DNA of 64,000 bases, taken from NCBI RefSeq assembly GCF_009192945.1, contig NZ_NSET01000042.1, forward strand, positions 1 to 64,000, written 5' to 3'. Shown here piece by piece: positions 18,401-33,400 of this stretch. Positions within the stretch are counted from its first letter, which is position 1, and every line of letters starts with the position of its first letter. The stretch comes from Xanthomonas maliensis. Lineage in GTDB: Bacteria > Pseudomonadota > Gammaproteobacteria > Xanthomonadales > Xanthomonadaceae. A program made the translations under genes and the position numbers. Below the pieces are notes generated by a model. The model ran no database searches, was not told where the DNA came from, and worked only from the letters and a program-made list of their open reading frames with translations.

Positions 18401-21400
18401 TGCGTGGCCAACTGGGGGTCGCGCTGCCGCTGCGGGCGATCTTCGAGCATGCCACGGTCGCGGGAATCGAAACGGTGGTGGACACCCTGCGTGCGGAATC
18501 GTCGGAGGAGGCGTTACCGGCGCTGGGTCGGCGTCGGCAAGGCGAAGCGATACCCCTGTCGTTTCCGCAGGAGCGGCTGTGGTTCATCGAGCAACTTGGT
18601 CTGGTGGGGGCGGCCTACCACGTACCGTTGGCCTTCCGCCTGCACGGACAGGTGCAGGTGAGCGCTCTGCGGGCCGCAGTGGCCGATCTGGTGCGACGGC
18701 ATGAAATGTTGCGGACCCGCCTGGTCGTGGTCGGCGCAGAGCCACAACAAGTAATCGACCCTGCACCGGCAGATCCGTTGGCCATCCAGGATCTGCGCGA
18801 TCTGGCCCCATTGCAGGCGCAGGCACGCGTGGCTGAATTACTGGACGCCGAAGCGCGGCATACCACCGATCTGCAGCGCGGCCCGTTGTTTCGCGCCTGC
18901 CTGCTGTGGGTCGAAGACGATGTGTGGGTGCTGATCCTGGCTGCTCACCATCTCGCCGCCGATGGCTGGTCGCATGCAGTGATCTTTCGCGACCTCAGCG
19001 CGCTGTACCGAGTGCACACGCAGCCTGGCACGCCGCCGCTGCCGACCCAGGCGCTGCAATACGCCGATTACGCGCTATGGCAGCGCCGCTGGCTGACCGG
19101 CACGCGTCTTGCCCAGCAGCTGGATTACTGGACACGACAGCTGGCCGACGCGCCGGACCTGCTGGCCCTACCCACCGACCGGCCGCGACCTGCGGTTGCA
19201 AGCTTCCGCGGTGCCCTGCATCGTTTCACGCTACCGCCGCTGGCCGTGCGCCGTCTTCCCGAGTTCGCCCACGAACAGGGCGTCACGCCATTCATGGCCT
19301 TGCTCGCAGCGTTTCAGGTCCTGCTATCGCGTTGGAGCGGCGGCTCGGACATCGTCGTGGGGACGCCGACCGCCGGGCGCACATCGCAGGAGACGGAGCA
19401 GATCGTCGGCCTGTTCATCAACACCTTGGCGTTGCGGGCACACATCGATGCGCAGGCCTGCTTTGGCGACATCCTGGCGCAGGTCAAGGAGACCGCGCTG
19501 GCAGCCTTCGCGCACCAGGACGCGCCATTCGAGCAGGTTGTCGCTGCACTGAAGCCCGACCGCAACCTGTCGCGTCAGCCGATCGTGCAGGTGATCTTCG
19601 CGCTACAGAACACCCCGCCCAGCGAGCTGCGGCTGGGGCAGGCGCGGATCACGCCGCTCGCGCTGCCGAGCAGTAGCGCCAAGTACGACCTGACATTGAA
19701 CCTCATCCAGTCCAGGGAGACCCTGACGGGCGAGATCGAGTACGCCACCGACCTATTCGATGCGACCACGATTGCGGACCTGGCGCAGTGGTACGGCAGC
19801 ATGCTGGTGTCGGCGATGGAACAGCCCGAACGACCGGTATCGCACCTGCGGCTGTTCGCTGCGGCACCTGCTCACGCATCCGAAGGCAGGACAGCGGACG
19901 ATTGCAGTGTGTTGGATCTTTTCGACGCCCAGGTTGTGCGCGCGCCGCATGCGCCTGCGATCGAGTCGGCAACGCAGTGCCTGAGTTACGCCGAGCTCAG
20001 CGCCCAGTCCGATCGCTGGGCGCGTTGGTTGAATCGCCAAGGCATCGCCCGTGGCGATTGCGTGGCGGTGGTCAGCAATCAGCAGATCGACACCTTCCTG
20101 GCGATGCTCGCCATCCTCAAGGCCGGCGCGGCGTATCTGCCGATCAATGCCGACGCACCCACCGCACGGCGGCGGGCAACCCTGCAGGACGCATGCCCCC
20201 GCTTGGTCCTTGCGGATGCGGCCGTACTGTCCGACCTGCCGGCCGGCGCCATCGCCTTCGAGAGCATCGCCACCGCGACCATGGACGCGGCGTTCGACCG
20301 CACGCACGCCATAGGGCCCTCGCCTGCCGGTGGCGATCTGGCTTATGTGATCTACACCTCCGGATCGACCGGGAGGCCTAAAGGTGTGCTGCTCGAACAT
20401 CGGGGACTTCACCAGCTGGTCCTGGCCCAGATCGAGCGCTTCGCCATCACCCCGGCGAGCCGGCTCTTGCAATTTGCGAGTCTGGGTTTCGACGCCTCGG
20501 TCTCGGAAGTATTCACGACCCTGTGTCGCGGTGCGTGCCTGTGCCTGCCTGCGCCGACGGACATCCTGGCGGGCGACGGACTGGCCCAACTGCTGCGTGC
20601 ACGGGCGATCACTCACGTGACGCTGCCGCCGAGCGCGATACCCGGTCTGGTGCAGGCCGGCGGAGCGCCGACGTTGCACACCCTAGTGGTCGCCGGCGAG
20701 GCGTGCGCGGCGGCCATTGTCCGCTCCTGGCCCACGCCGGTCCGTTTTATCAACGCCTATGGCCCGACCGAGGCCACCGTCTGCGCAACCCTCCACATCT
20801 GCGACCCGGACGAGTTGCGTAATCCTCCGATCGGCAAGCCCTTGCCGCATGTGCGCCTGTACGTACTCGACCCTGCACTGCAGCCGGTGCCTGCCGGGAT
20901 TGCCGGCGAGATCCACATCGGTGGGACCGGCGTGGGGCGGGGATATCATGGCCGTGCCGCGCTCACTGCCGAACGCTTCATCGCCGATCCGTTCGGTCCG
21001 CCGGGGACGCGCATGTACCGTAGCGGCGATCGGGGCCGGCGGCGCCCGGACGGCACGGTGGAGTTCCTCGGACGGCTGGATCGCCAGGTGAAGGTGCGGG
21101 GCTACCGCATCGAACCCGGCGACGTCGAATCCGCCTTGCTGCAGCTCGCTGGCGTCGGTCAAGCGTTGGTACTTGCGCAAGGAGAACTCGATCGCCGACG
21201 TCTCATTGCCTACGTGGTACCCGCCCATCCCGGTGCCGTGACGCCGGAGTCGATACTCGCCGACTTGCGCGTCCATTTGCCGGCTTACCTGGTGCCTGCG
21301 AGCGTGATCGTGCTGGCGCAATTCCCGCTCACAGCCAGCGGCAAGATCGATCAATCAGCCCTGCCTGCCGTGGACGCCTGCAGCGTTCCGCAGACGTCGG

Positions 21401-24400
21401 CAGCACCGCACACGCCGACGGAACGTCAGCTGGCGGCCATCTGGATCGAGGTGCTGGGCTGCCAGTCGCCGGGTGTGGACGACAATTTTTTCGCCTTGGG
21501 CGGACATTCCCTGCTGGCCGCGCGGGCGGTCGGACGGATCCGCGAAACCATGGCGGTGGCTGTCAGTGTGCGCGACGTCTTTACGGCCAGCAATTTGCGG
21601 GACTTGGCGCGGGTGATCGACGAGCTGCAGGTGGCGTGTCCGGCCAGTGCCGCACCGATCCCGGTCGCGCATGGTACGCGCCTGCCGTTGTCCAGCATCC
21701 AGCAAAGCCTGTGGATGCTGGATCGCTTGGGTGCGGCCGGCAGTGCCTATGCCATGCCCATCACCTTGCGTCATCAGGGCGAGGTCGATGTATCGGCGAT
21801 GCAGCAGGCGCTATCGGAGATCGTGCGGCGGCACGAGATCCTGCGCACCACCTTCGTCTGCGATGCGCAGGGGCCGCATTGCGTCGTCCAGCCGGCGCAG
21901 ACAGTCGCGCTGGAAGTGCACGATCTTAGCGCACTGTCGTCATCGGATTGCGCCAGGACCAGTCTCCGTCTTCAGCAGGCGCTGATCGAGCGCCGCTTCG
22001 ATTTGGGGCGCGACCTGCTGTTGCGCGGGCTATTGATGCAGTGCGCCGATCAGCAGTGGCTGCTGTGTCTGACGACGCACCACATCGCCGCCGATGGCTG
22101 GTCGATCACGCTGCTGGTAGAGGAGTTGCAGAGGCTTTACACGTCCTATGCCGACGGCCGACTCCCCGTGCCGCCGCCGCCGCGCATGCAATACGCCGAT
22201 TACAGCGTCTGGCAGCGCGATCGCTGGGACGAGTCGGCACTGGAGCAGCACCGGCGCTATTGGCAAGCGTGCCTTGCCGATGCGCCGATGGTCTTCGAGC
22301 TGCCGGCCGACCGCCCGCGTCCACCGGTGCAGAGCTACCGCGGCGCGCTTCATCGCTTCAATATCCCGGCCGAGCTGCACCGCGCATTGGCTGCGCTGAG
22401 TGCCGCCCATGGGGTCACCCTCTACATGACGCTGCTGGCGGCCTTCAATGTGCTGTTGCACCGGCTCAGCGGCTGCCGCGACATTTTGATCGGTTCACCG
22501 ATCGCCACGCGCATGGAATCGGAGTTGATCGACATGATCGGCCCGCTGTTGAACACCGTGGTCCTGCGCATCGACCTGAGCGAGGATCCGACATTTGCCA
22601 CCGTTCTGGCGCGCGCGCGTGCGATGACGCTGGATGCTTACGAACATCAGGCTCTGCCCTTCGAACAACTGGTCGATCAGCTGCGGCCGCCGCGCGATCT
22701 GGCCAGGCAGCCACTGGTGCAGGTGCTGTTTTCCTTGCAGAACCAGCCGACCGCCAGCACAGCGCCGACGGACGTGTGGTCGCGCATCGACAGTCCATGG
22801 AGCTATGCCAAGTACGACCTGTCGTTGTACATCACCGAAACCGCAGATGGGCTGGCATGCGAATACGAATACGCCACCGACCTGTTCGACGGCACGACCA
22901 TCGCGCGTTGGAGCGATCATCTCCGCTGCCTGCTGGCGGCGATCGTTGCCGATCCCGGCATGCGCGCAAGCCGGCTTGCCATTTTCGATGGTGTCGCACG
23001 CAACCAGTTACTGTCCACGGCGCGTCGAATCGCCGGCACCGGCCTGGAGACCGGCTCCCTCCCCGAGCTGGTCGCACGGCAGGCGCGCCGCAGACCGCAG
23101 GCCCTGGCGGTGCGCTGCGCCACGCGCGCGCTGACGTATGCGCAACTGGACGAACAGAGCGACGGCATGGCCGCGCGGTTGCGCCGGAAAGGCGCGTCTG
23201 CCGGGCAGCGTGTCGGTCTGTGCGTCGAGCGCTCGGTCGACCTGGTAGTGGCAGTGCTGGCGGTCCTGAAGTCCGGCGCCGCCTATGTCCCACTCGATCC
23301 AGCCTATCCGCAGCAACGGCTCGGCCACATGGTGCGCGACAGCGCACCCTGCTGTATCGTGACCGATCACGCCAGTGCCTCGCGCGTCGCGCCGCTGATC
23401 GCTGCCGATTGTCTGTTGGATATCGACCAATCGGTGCCACCGCAGGAAGCCGCACCGCTGGCGGATGCGCCACCGCGGTCGGCCGACAGCATCGCCTACA
23501 TTATCTATACCTCTGGGAGCACCGGTCAGCCGAAGGGCTGCGTGATCACCGATCGCGGGCTGCTCAACCTGCTGGGCGCGATGGCCGAGCAGTTCGCCAT
23601 CGGCGAGGGTGATCGGCTGCTGGCGGTCACACCGTACAGCTTCGACATCGCTGGCCTCGAACTGCTGCTGCCGCTGGTTCGCGGCGCTTGCACCCACCTC
23701 AGTTCGCTGCCGCAGTCACGCGATGCGCGGCGATTGATGCAGCTCGTGCAGGAGCTGCGGCCGAGCATCATGCAGGCCACGCCGGCGACCTGGCAGATGC
23801 TGCATCGTGCGGGTTGGCGCGCCGATGGGACGATGCGCATCCTCTGCGGTGGCGAAGCGCTTCCCGACGCCCTGCGCGATCAGTTGGCCCAGGCGGGTTC
23901 GGCATGGAACATGTATGGGCCGACCGAGACGACCATCTGGTCGACCACCGCACCGCTGACCGTGGGGGGCCCCACCACGATCGGCACGCCGATCGCCAAT
24001 ACCTGCACCTACGTCCTCGACGACGCCATGCAGCTGGTACCAGTCGGTGTCGAGGGCGATCTATACATCGGTGGCGACGGCGTCGCGCGTGGCTACTGGA
24101 ACCGACCTGCGCTGACCGCACAGCGCTTCATTGCCGACCCATTTGCCGTCGGTCGCATTCTCTACCAGACAGGCGATCGCGCACGCTGGCGGGCCGACGG
24201 TAGCCTGCAGTACCTGGGACGGCGCGATACCCAGATCAAACTGCGCGGCTTTCGCATCGAGCTGGGCGAGATCGAAGCCGCATTGGCCAAGCATCCTGAC
24301 GTGGACGCATGCGCCTGCGTGCTGCGCCAACTGGGCGAGCCGCAGCTGGTCGCCGCCTATGTGGCCGCAACCGGGACGCTCCCCGATCGCGATGCGTTGG

Positions 24401-27400
24401 TGCGCCATTTGCGTGCGCAGTTACCTGAGCATATGGTTCCCGTTGACTACATCGCCGTGCCCGCGCTGCCGCTGACTGCCAACGGCAAGATCGATCGCCA
24501 GCAGATCGCCGGCTGGCCGGCCTCCGGTGCAGCGCCCCGGCAGGTTTCCTCCGGTGGCGATATCGGCCAACACCTGTTGGCGATCTGGCAGCAAGCCCTG
24601 GGTCGGCAGGATCTGGACATCGAGGAGGGCTTCTTCGCACAAGGCGGGACCTCGCTGATGGCGGTCGTGGTTGCCGAACGGATCGCCGCTGAGTTGCAGC
24701 CTGGCTTCGACGTCACCGCGATCTTCGAGTTTGGCTCGATCGCCAAGCTGGCCGCTCACCTCCAGGCGCTAGCTGCCGCGCCTGCCGCGCATGCGCTGCT
24801 GCCCGCGGCCATCGCCCCGGTCACCGCAGCCGGCGCGACCGAGCCCGCAGACGCGGCGGACAAGATGCCTGCCTACTACGCCGATAGCGTCGCCATCATC
24901 GGAATATCCTGTGCATTCCCGGGCGCGCGCAATGCCGAGGAATTCTGGAGCAACCTGCTGGCCGGCAAGGAAAGCATCGAGCGCATTCCCGAGGAGGAAC
25001 TGCGCCAGCTCGGTATTCCCGCGCACGTGCTGGCCGACCCCAGATACGTGCCGGTGCGTTCGGAATTGCAGGACCGTGCGCTGTTTGATGCGGCGTTCTT
25101 CAACATCTCCGAACGCGACGCGCAGCTGATGGATCCGCAGCTGCGTCTGTTGTTGATGCATGCCTGGCGCGCGATCGAGGATGCCGGCTACAACGTGGAG
25201 GATGTCGCGCGGTGCGCGGTCTACGCCACCGCCAGTACCAGCGCCTACCACGCACGTCAGTTGGCCTCGGCCTCGGCGTCGGCGCAGAGCATCGAGCAGT
25301 ACGTAGGCTGGATCATGGCGCAGAACGGCACCTTGCCGGCAGTGATCTCCAACAAGCTCGGCCTGGTGGGGCCTAGCCTGTTCGTCCATTCCAACTGCTC
25401 ATCGTCGTTGAGCGCCTTGGATCTGGCGCATCGGCGCCTGCTTGAGGGCGAATGGCCCTATGCGCTGGTCGCAGCGGCCCGTGTCGCCAGCTTCGAAGGC
25501 AGCGGCTACGTGCACCAGGACGGCATGAATTTTTCCAGCGACGGCCACTTGCGTGCGTTCGATGCCGCGGCCGACGGCGCGGTCGGTGGGGAAGGCGTCG
25601 CGGTCCTGCTGCTCAAGCGCGCACACGCGGCCATCGCGGATGGCGATCCCATCTATGCCATCCTACGCGCCACGGCAACCAACAACGACGGTGGCCACAG
25701 CGCAGGCTTCTATGCTCCCAGCGTTGTCGGCCAACGTGCGGTGGTGCAGGGCGCACTCGCCGCCAGCGGGATCGATCCCGCCACGATCGGCTATGTCGAA
25801 GCGCATGGCACCGGCACGCCGCTTGGCGACCCGATTGAATTGGCCGCCCTGAGCCAAGCTTACGGCACCGCTGCGCGGCAGGCCTGCGGCATCGGCTCGG
25901 TCAAGACCAACATCGGTCATCTGGACACCGCAGCGGGACTGGCCGGCTGCATCAAGGTGGCGCTGAGCCTGTCGCGCGGCGCGATCCCTGCCTCGCTGCA
26001 TTTCGTCTCGCCCAATCCGGCGTTGAAGCTCGAGCAGTCGCCGTTCTTCGTCGTGGACGCCGTGCGACGTTGGCAGGGACCGATGCCCTACCGTGCGGCC
26101 GTCAGCGCGATGGGTGTAGGGGGCAGCAACGCACACGCGATCCTGGAAGCCTGCGTGGCTCGGCCGCAGTCGTCCTCTGCGAAGGCCGGCCCCTGGCTGT
26201 TCCCGCTGTCCGCGCACGATCCGACCTGCCTGCGCGTCCTGGCAGAACAACTGCTGGCCTTCGTCGCACGGCATCCGGACCTGGCCTTGTGCCAGCTGGC
26301 CTATACGTTACAAGTGGGCCGCAAGCCCATGCCGTATCGACTGGCCATCAGCGCGGACGATGCGGCGCAGTTGCAGGCGCGCCTGCGGCAGTACCTGCAA
26401 GCGCCGACCGCTGCAGTCGGCGTGCGCTGCGGTCATGTCGCCACCGTCGCGCCGCACACCGACGACACAGCCGCCGCAGAATTGACCGCCGCATTGGCGC
26501 GCTGGGCGCAGCAAGGTCATCACGACATGCTGGCCTCGTTGTGGGTCAATGGGTTCGTGTTCGACTGGCGTTCGCTCTATGGCAGCACGCCGCCGCGCCG
26601 GCTCAATGCCCCGGTCTATCCCTTCAACGGAAAACATTTCTGGCTGGATGCACCGGCGACGCAAGCGGCGGCGGCGACCACCGCAGCTCAGCCGGTGCCG
26701 GACGGCGTGATCCTGTTTGCCGAACGCTGGGAGCCGGCGGCGCCATCGCCGCTCCCCTGGGATCACCTCCGCTACTTGGTGCTATGCGACTTTCCATCGG
26801 CCGTGCAATGGCCGGTGACGCAGCCCACGCCCGGTCTGGTCGTACGGACGCTGCCGCGTACCGCCGACAGTCTCGGCCATCGCTTCATGGAGCATGCGGC
26901 AGCGCTGCTGGAGCTGCTAAAGGATGCCGCGGCTGCCGCTCCGGCCATGGTGCAGGTGGTGGTGCCGGACGACGCCGATGGCGCCGTCTGTGCCGCACTC
27001 GTCGCGCTGCTGTACAGCGCCAAGCGCGAGTACGACAGGCTCGAAGTGCAGCTGATCCAGATGCCATGCGATGCCGCGCCCGACGCGATTGCCCGGCTGC
27101 GGAGCGCGGTGCCCGATCGTGTGCGCGAACGACGCGAAACCTCGGCAGCAGCATTACGCAGACGCTTCGTGCCGCTGCCGCGACAGCCGCAGCAACCGCC
27201 AATGCCAACGCCTTGGCGCGATGGTGGTCGCTATCTGATCACCGGTGGGGGGCGGCTGGGCATCGGGCTTGCGCGGGAAATGGCTGCAACGCTATCCAGT
27301 GGCGTCCTGGTCGTGGTCGGCCGCAGCGCGCAAGCGTCGGAACTCGCCACCGAGCTGTCGGCTCTGCGGACTGCGACCTTGCAGGTCGACTACCGCCGTG

Positions 27401-30400
27401 CCGATGTCACGGATCGCGCTGCCGTGCAGGCCGTGCTGCAGCACATGCGCGAACGCTACGGTGGGGTCGATGGAATCATCCACACCGCCGGGGTACTGGA
27501 CGACGGCTATATCGCTCGCAAGCAGCGGGCCACGTTGCAACGCGTGCTCGCGCCCAAGGTGCTGGGGCTGGAGCACCTGGACGCCTGCCTTGGCAGTGCG
27601 CCGTTGGATTTCCTGATCTGCTTTGGTTCGGTCAGCGGCGCGGTGGGAAGCGCAGGACAGTGCGACTACGCCACCGCCAATGCGTTCATGAGGTCATTTG
27701 CCGTGACCCGCAATGCGCGCGCCGCGCAGGGACAGTGCTGCGGCAGGACGCTATGCATCGATTGGCCCTACTGGCGCGATGGCGGCATGCGGCTTTCGGC
27801 GCACGCAGAGGCAGAACTGGTCCAGGCCGGGCTCGTTCCGCTGGAGACCGCTGCCGGCATCGAGGCGCTATCGCGTGCCTGGCACAGCGGGGAGTCGTCG
27901 GTCAGCGTGCTGGCCGGCGCGGGTGTCGAGATGGCCGCACTGTTCGCGCAGGTGGCAGAGCGTGCAGGCGACCGGCCAGTGACGCCACCGGCCAGCGATG
28001 CCTCTGAGCTGTCCCGGTTGACATTGCAGCGGTTGATCGCGGTGTTCGCTGAGGTTTCCAGGATCGATCCTGCGCGGATCGATGGCAGCGTACCGCTGGA
28101 GACCTTCAGCATCGACTCGATCATGATTGCCCAGCTCAACCAACGCCTGGGCACCACCTTCCCTGGGCTATCGAAGACGCTGTTCTATCAATTCACGACG
28201 CTGCAGGCGATTGCCGATGAGCTGGCCACCCGGCATGCCGATGCCTGTGTGCGTTGGACCGGTCAGGCCGCCACCGTCGCTGCCGCCGTCCCGATGCGCA
28301 GCCCCGCCATTGAGCAGAGCGCGGCAGCGGCGCCGCGCGATCCGTGTGAGCCCATCGCGATCATCGGCCTGGCCGGTCAGTATCCGCACGCTCGTACGTT
28401 GGAGGCCTTCTGGCAGAACCTGCGTGCCGGGCGCGATTGCATCGACGAGATCCCATCGCAGCGTTGGTCGCTGGACGGTTTCTTTTGCGAGGATCCACAG
28501 CAGGCGATCGCCCACAGGAAGAGCTACAGCCGCTGGGGAGGATTCCTGGAGGGCTTCGCCGATTTCGATCCGCTGTTCTTCTCGATCGCGCCTGCCGAGG
28601 CGATGGACATGGATCCACAGGAGCGCCTGTTCCTGCAGGCGTGCTGGCAGGCACTGGAGGACGGTCACCATACGCGCCAGACCCTGGCCAGCCGATATGG
28701 CGGGCGCGTTGGTGTGTTCGTTGGCATTACCAAGACCGGGTTCGAGTTGCATGGCCGGGATCTGGCGGCGCAAGGCAGCACGGCGATGCCGTATACCAGC
28801 TTCGGCTCGGTGGCCAATCGGGTGTCGTATCTGCTGGATTTGAATGGCCCGAGCTTTCCCATCGACACCATGTGTTCGGCCTCGCTGACCGCCATCCACG
28901 AGGCCTGCGAGCATCTGCGGCGCGATGAATGTGCGTTGGCGCTGGCCGGCGGGGTGAATCTGTATCTCCACCCTTCCACCTACGTGGGCCTGTGTTCCCA
29001 GCGCATGCTGTCCACCGATGGGCGTTGCCGCAGCTTCGGTGCCCATGCCAGCGGCTTTGTTCCCGGCGAAGGCGTCGGCGCGGTCCTGCTCAAGCCGTTG
29101 TCGGCCGCCCAGCGCGATGGCGACACCATCCACGGAGTGATCCTGGGCTCGGGGATCAATCACGGCGGGCGTACGCACGGCTATACCGTGCCCAACCCGC
29201 GTGCGCAGCGCGATCTGATCCAGCGCACGCTGGCGCGCTGCGGCCTGGATGCCGCCGACATCAGCTACGTCGAAGCGCATGGCACCGGCACGGAAATGGG
29301 CGATCCCATCGAAGTGGAGGGCCTGGCACAGGCGTTCGCGGCTGGCGCACGCGCGCCCAGGGCCTGTGCGCTGGGGTCGGTGAAATCGAATATCGGTCAT
29401 CTGGAAGCCGCGGCCGGCATCGCCGGGCTGACCAAGGTGCTGTTGCAGTTCAAGCATGGCGAACTTGTGCCGACGCTGCATTGCGCCGATCCCAATCCCA
29501 ACCTGGCGTTAGCCGATACCCCATTCGTGCTGCAGCACCAGGTGGCACCCTGGACCAGGCCACTGCGGGCCGATGGTGCCGTGGTGCCGCGAATCGCCAC
29601 CGTGTCATCGTTCGGCGCCGGTGGCGCCAATGCCTTCCTGGTCGTGCAGGAAGCCCCCTCCACGGCGACGCCCACCGTCGCGCTACGTCAGCACACCGGC
29701 TGGCCCGCGCTGATCGTCATGTCGGCACGCCGGCCCGATCGGCTGGCCGACTACGCACGCGCGCTGCAAGCCGCTCTCGCGCAAGGAGCGTTCAGCGATG
29801 CAGATCTGCCGGCGATTGCCGCCACCTTGCAGCTGGGCCGCGAGGCGATGGAGTACCGGCTCGCATTCGCGGCACGCTCGCTGACCGAAGCGATCGACTG
29901 CTTGCAGCAGTATTTGCAGGATCCGCAGGATCGTGGCGCTGTCGCTGTCGGCAAGCGGATGGCCAGTGCACCAGCGCAGGCCGAAGGATGGCAGACCGGG
30001 CCCTACGCACCGGTGCTGGCGGCCTGGACGCGTGGCGCGGAGACCGATTGGAGCAGCCTGTACGACGGTACGCCTGCGCGCGTGCGCCTGCCGACGTATC
30101 CGTTTGCTCAGGAGTCCTATTGGCCGGTCGCTGCGACGCCGCAGCCGCAGCGTGCAGACGACCCGGCGCGCACCACGCCAGCACTGGGCGGCGCAGACGT
30201 GCAGGCGACTGCCAGCGAAGACCTGCTGCTGGTTCCCGATTGGGTGCCGATCGCTGCACCCGCGGCAGTGCCTATCGCAACCTCGGTGCTGGTCATCGGC
30301 GCGGCCCAAGCGCCGTTGCCGCACTCCGACGCCGCCGTCAGCGGTATGACGCCCATCCCCTGGAGCGGCGCGGCCGCGTTGCGGCAGCAGCTCGTCGAAC

Positions 30401-33400
30401 GCGCGGTGACGCGGGTGATCTGGTTCGCTCCGCAGCCACCGCAGCCGTCACCATCAGGTTTGCTGCAAGAGGCCACCGTCGCGGCCGTGCAATGCGTGGA
30501 ACTGCTGCAAACCTTGGCAGCGGTGAGCGGTCCTGGCAGGCCCATCGATCTGGTGGCGGTGACGCACCAGTCGCACCCCGCGGCGGATGGCGAGTGCCCG
30601 GACCCGGCACAGGCCGCCGTGGTCGCCTGCCTGCGGTCGGCAGCCAAGGAATACCGTCACGGTGCGCTGGCGGTGGTGGATCGTGCGCCCGCCCACGGGC
30701 CGGACCTGGAGGCGCTGCTGGCGGTGCGTGCCCACCGTGGCCGTGCCAGCGTGTACGCCTTCCGCCAGGACCGTTGGCTATGCCAGCAATTGACCCCGCT
30801 GCGGGTGAACGCTCGGCGCGCCTCGGTATTGCCCGATGGCGGCGTCCATCTGCTGGTAGGCGGCGCCGGTCATGTCGGCCGGCATCTCAGCGCTCATCTC
30901 TTGCAGCGGGCGGCGGCGCTCGTGTGGATCGGCCGGCGGCCGGCGGCCGAGGTGCAGGAGGCCTTGGCCCAGTTCGCAAGCGATCCACGCCTGAGCTACT
31001 ACCAGGCCGACGCGAGCGATCCGCAGGCACTGCGCCGCGTGCGTGCGGAGGTGCTGGCGCGCCATCGGCGCATCGATGCGGTGCTGGTGGCCACCACCGA
31101 CTTTTCCCTGGTCCCACTGACGTCGCTGTCGCCTGTCGCCCTGCACGAGGCGTTCGCTGCCAAGGTCGGCCCGGCAGTGGCAGTGGCCGAGACCTTCGGC
31201 GGCGACGCGCGCGAGGGTCTGATCTTTCTGTCTTCGCTGGTCGTCTACCTCGGCAACCGTGCGCAGGCGCATTACGCCGCCGCCTGCGCCTGGCAGGACG
31301 CGTTTGCACGCGCTTTGTCGTTACGAGGCATCAAGGCCAGGGTCATGAACTGGGGCTATTGGACCATTGACGATCCGCATCGCAGCGAGGAGTTGCATGA
31401 CATCGGCATCGCGTTCATCGACGCAGCATCGGGCGGTGCTGCATTGGATATCCTGCGCGCCGGCCCGTTCGATCAACTCGGCTTCCTGCGCACGCGTGCA
31501 CCGCTGGCGATCGAGGGCTTGAACCTGCAGGCGCACTTAGTGCTCGATGGCGAGCAGATCCGCCGCGTGCAGCTGCCGCCATCGGCAGACGCCAGTGGCC
31601 ACGACCAACCACTGCCTGGCCAGGATGCAGACGAGGCGGTGCGCGACCGTGTGGCCAACGCAGTGTGTCGCACGCTGGCGATGGATCGGCAGCTGCTCGA
31701 CGAACAGGCGCCGTTTGCCGAATACGGCCTGGATTCGATCCTCGGTCTGAAACTGGTGCGTGCCATCAACCACGACCTGGGGATTGCCCTGCCCGGACCG
31801 TGTCTGTTCGACCACCCCAGTGTCGAACGACTGACCGCGCATATTCGTGCGGTCTATCCGGATGCTGCGTTGCCTGCACGCGATGCGCAGCCCGCCACCC
31901 TGACTGCGGCCCGGCCAGCGCCCAGCAGCCAGGGCGATTCCGGCGTGCGCGAACCGATCGCCATCATCGGCATGAGTGGCCGTTTCCCGCAGTCCGAGGA
32001 TGCCGATGCCCTCTGGCAGCACCTGGCCGCCGGACGGGATCTGGTCGAGCCGGCCACCCGTTGGCCCGAGCCCGACTGGCAGCAGGACGACGACACCCAG
32101 TGCCGGCATGCGGGCTATATCGCCGACGTCGCGGCATTCGATCCCTTGTTCTTCCGCATCTCGCGTGCCGATGCATTGCAGATGGATCCGCAGCAACGCC
32201 TCTGCCTGGAGGAGGCGTGGAAGGCGTTGGAGAACGCGGGCTATGCCGGGCGCGCGGTGTCCGGCAAGGACTGCGGCGTCTACATCGGCTGCAGTGGCGA
32301 GGACTATACCCAGCTGGTGGATGGCGAGCTCCCGGTCGCTGCCATGCACGGCAGCTCGACGGCGCTGCTGTCTTCGCGCATTGCCTATCATCTGGACCTG
32401 CACGGTCCGGCGATGACGGTCGATACCGCCTGCTCGAGCGGCCTGGTGGCGATCCACCTGGCCTGCCAGGCACTGTGGATGGGCGAGATCGCGCTGGCGA
32501 TCGCCGGTGGGGTCCATGTGCAATGCACAGCGGGCTTCCACGTCCTCGGCAGCCGTGCCGGCATGCTGTCGCCGCAGGGTCGCTGTTTCACCTTCGACGC
32601 CCGTGCCAATGGGTTCGTTCCCGCAGACGGCGTCGGCATCGTCGTGCTGAAACGGCTGTCGGCGGCATTGGCCGACGGCGACCATATCGTCGGTGTCATC
32701 GCTGGCAGCGCGATCAACCAGGATGGCACCAGCAACGGACTGACCGCGCCAAGCGCGTCGGCGCAGGAGCAGCTGGCATCGCAGGTGTACGCGCGCTTCG
32801 GCATCGATGTCGCCAATGTGCAGATGGCCGAAGCGCACGGCACCGGCACCGTGCTCGGCGACCCGATCGAGGTGCAGGCGCTGACGCGGGCGTTCCGCCG
32901 GCAGACCGACCGCGTGGGGTACTGCGCCATCGGCTCGGTCAAGAGCAACCTCGGCCATGCCGCGGAGGCGGCGGGTCTGGCCGGGCTGTTCAAGATCCTG
33001 CTGTCGCTGCGCCATCGGCAACTGCCGCCGACGCTGCACTACCAAACGGCGAACCCGCACATCGATTTCGCCAACAGCCCCTTCTTCGTCAACACCCGCT
33101 TGCGGGACTGGCCGGCGCCGGCGCATGGGCCGCGGCGGGCGGTGCTCAGCGCCTTCGGTCTCAGTGGGACGAATGCGCATCTGGTGATCGAGGAAGCTCC
33201 CGCGACGCCGTCGATGGCATGGGCGCCGGTCACGGGGCGGTGTTGGCTGATGGCGCTGTCCGCGCGCACGACCGACCAGCTACGGAGCGCGCAACAGCGC
33301 CTGCATGACCATCTGATCACGCATCCTGCGCTATCGCCGCTGCATCTCAGCCATACCTTGCTGCAAGGGCGGCACCATTTCGACCACCGCTGGTGTTGCG

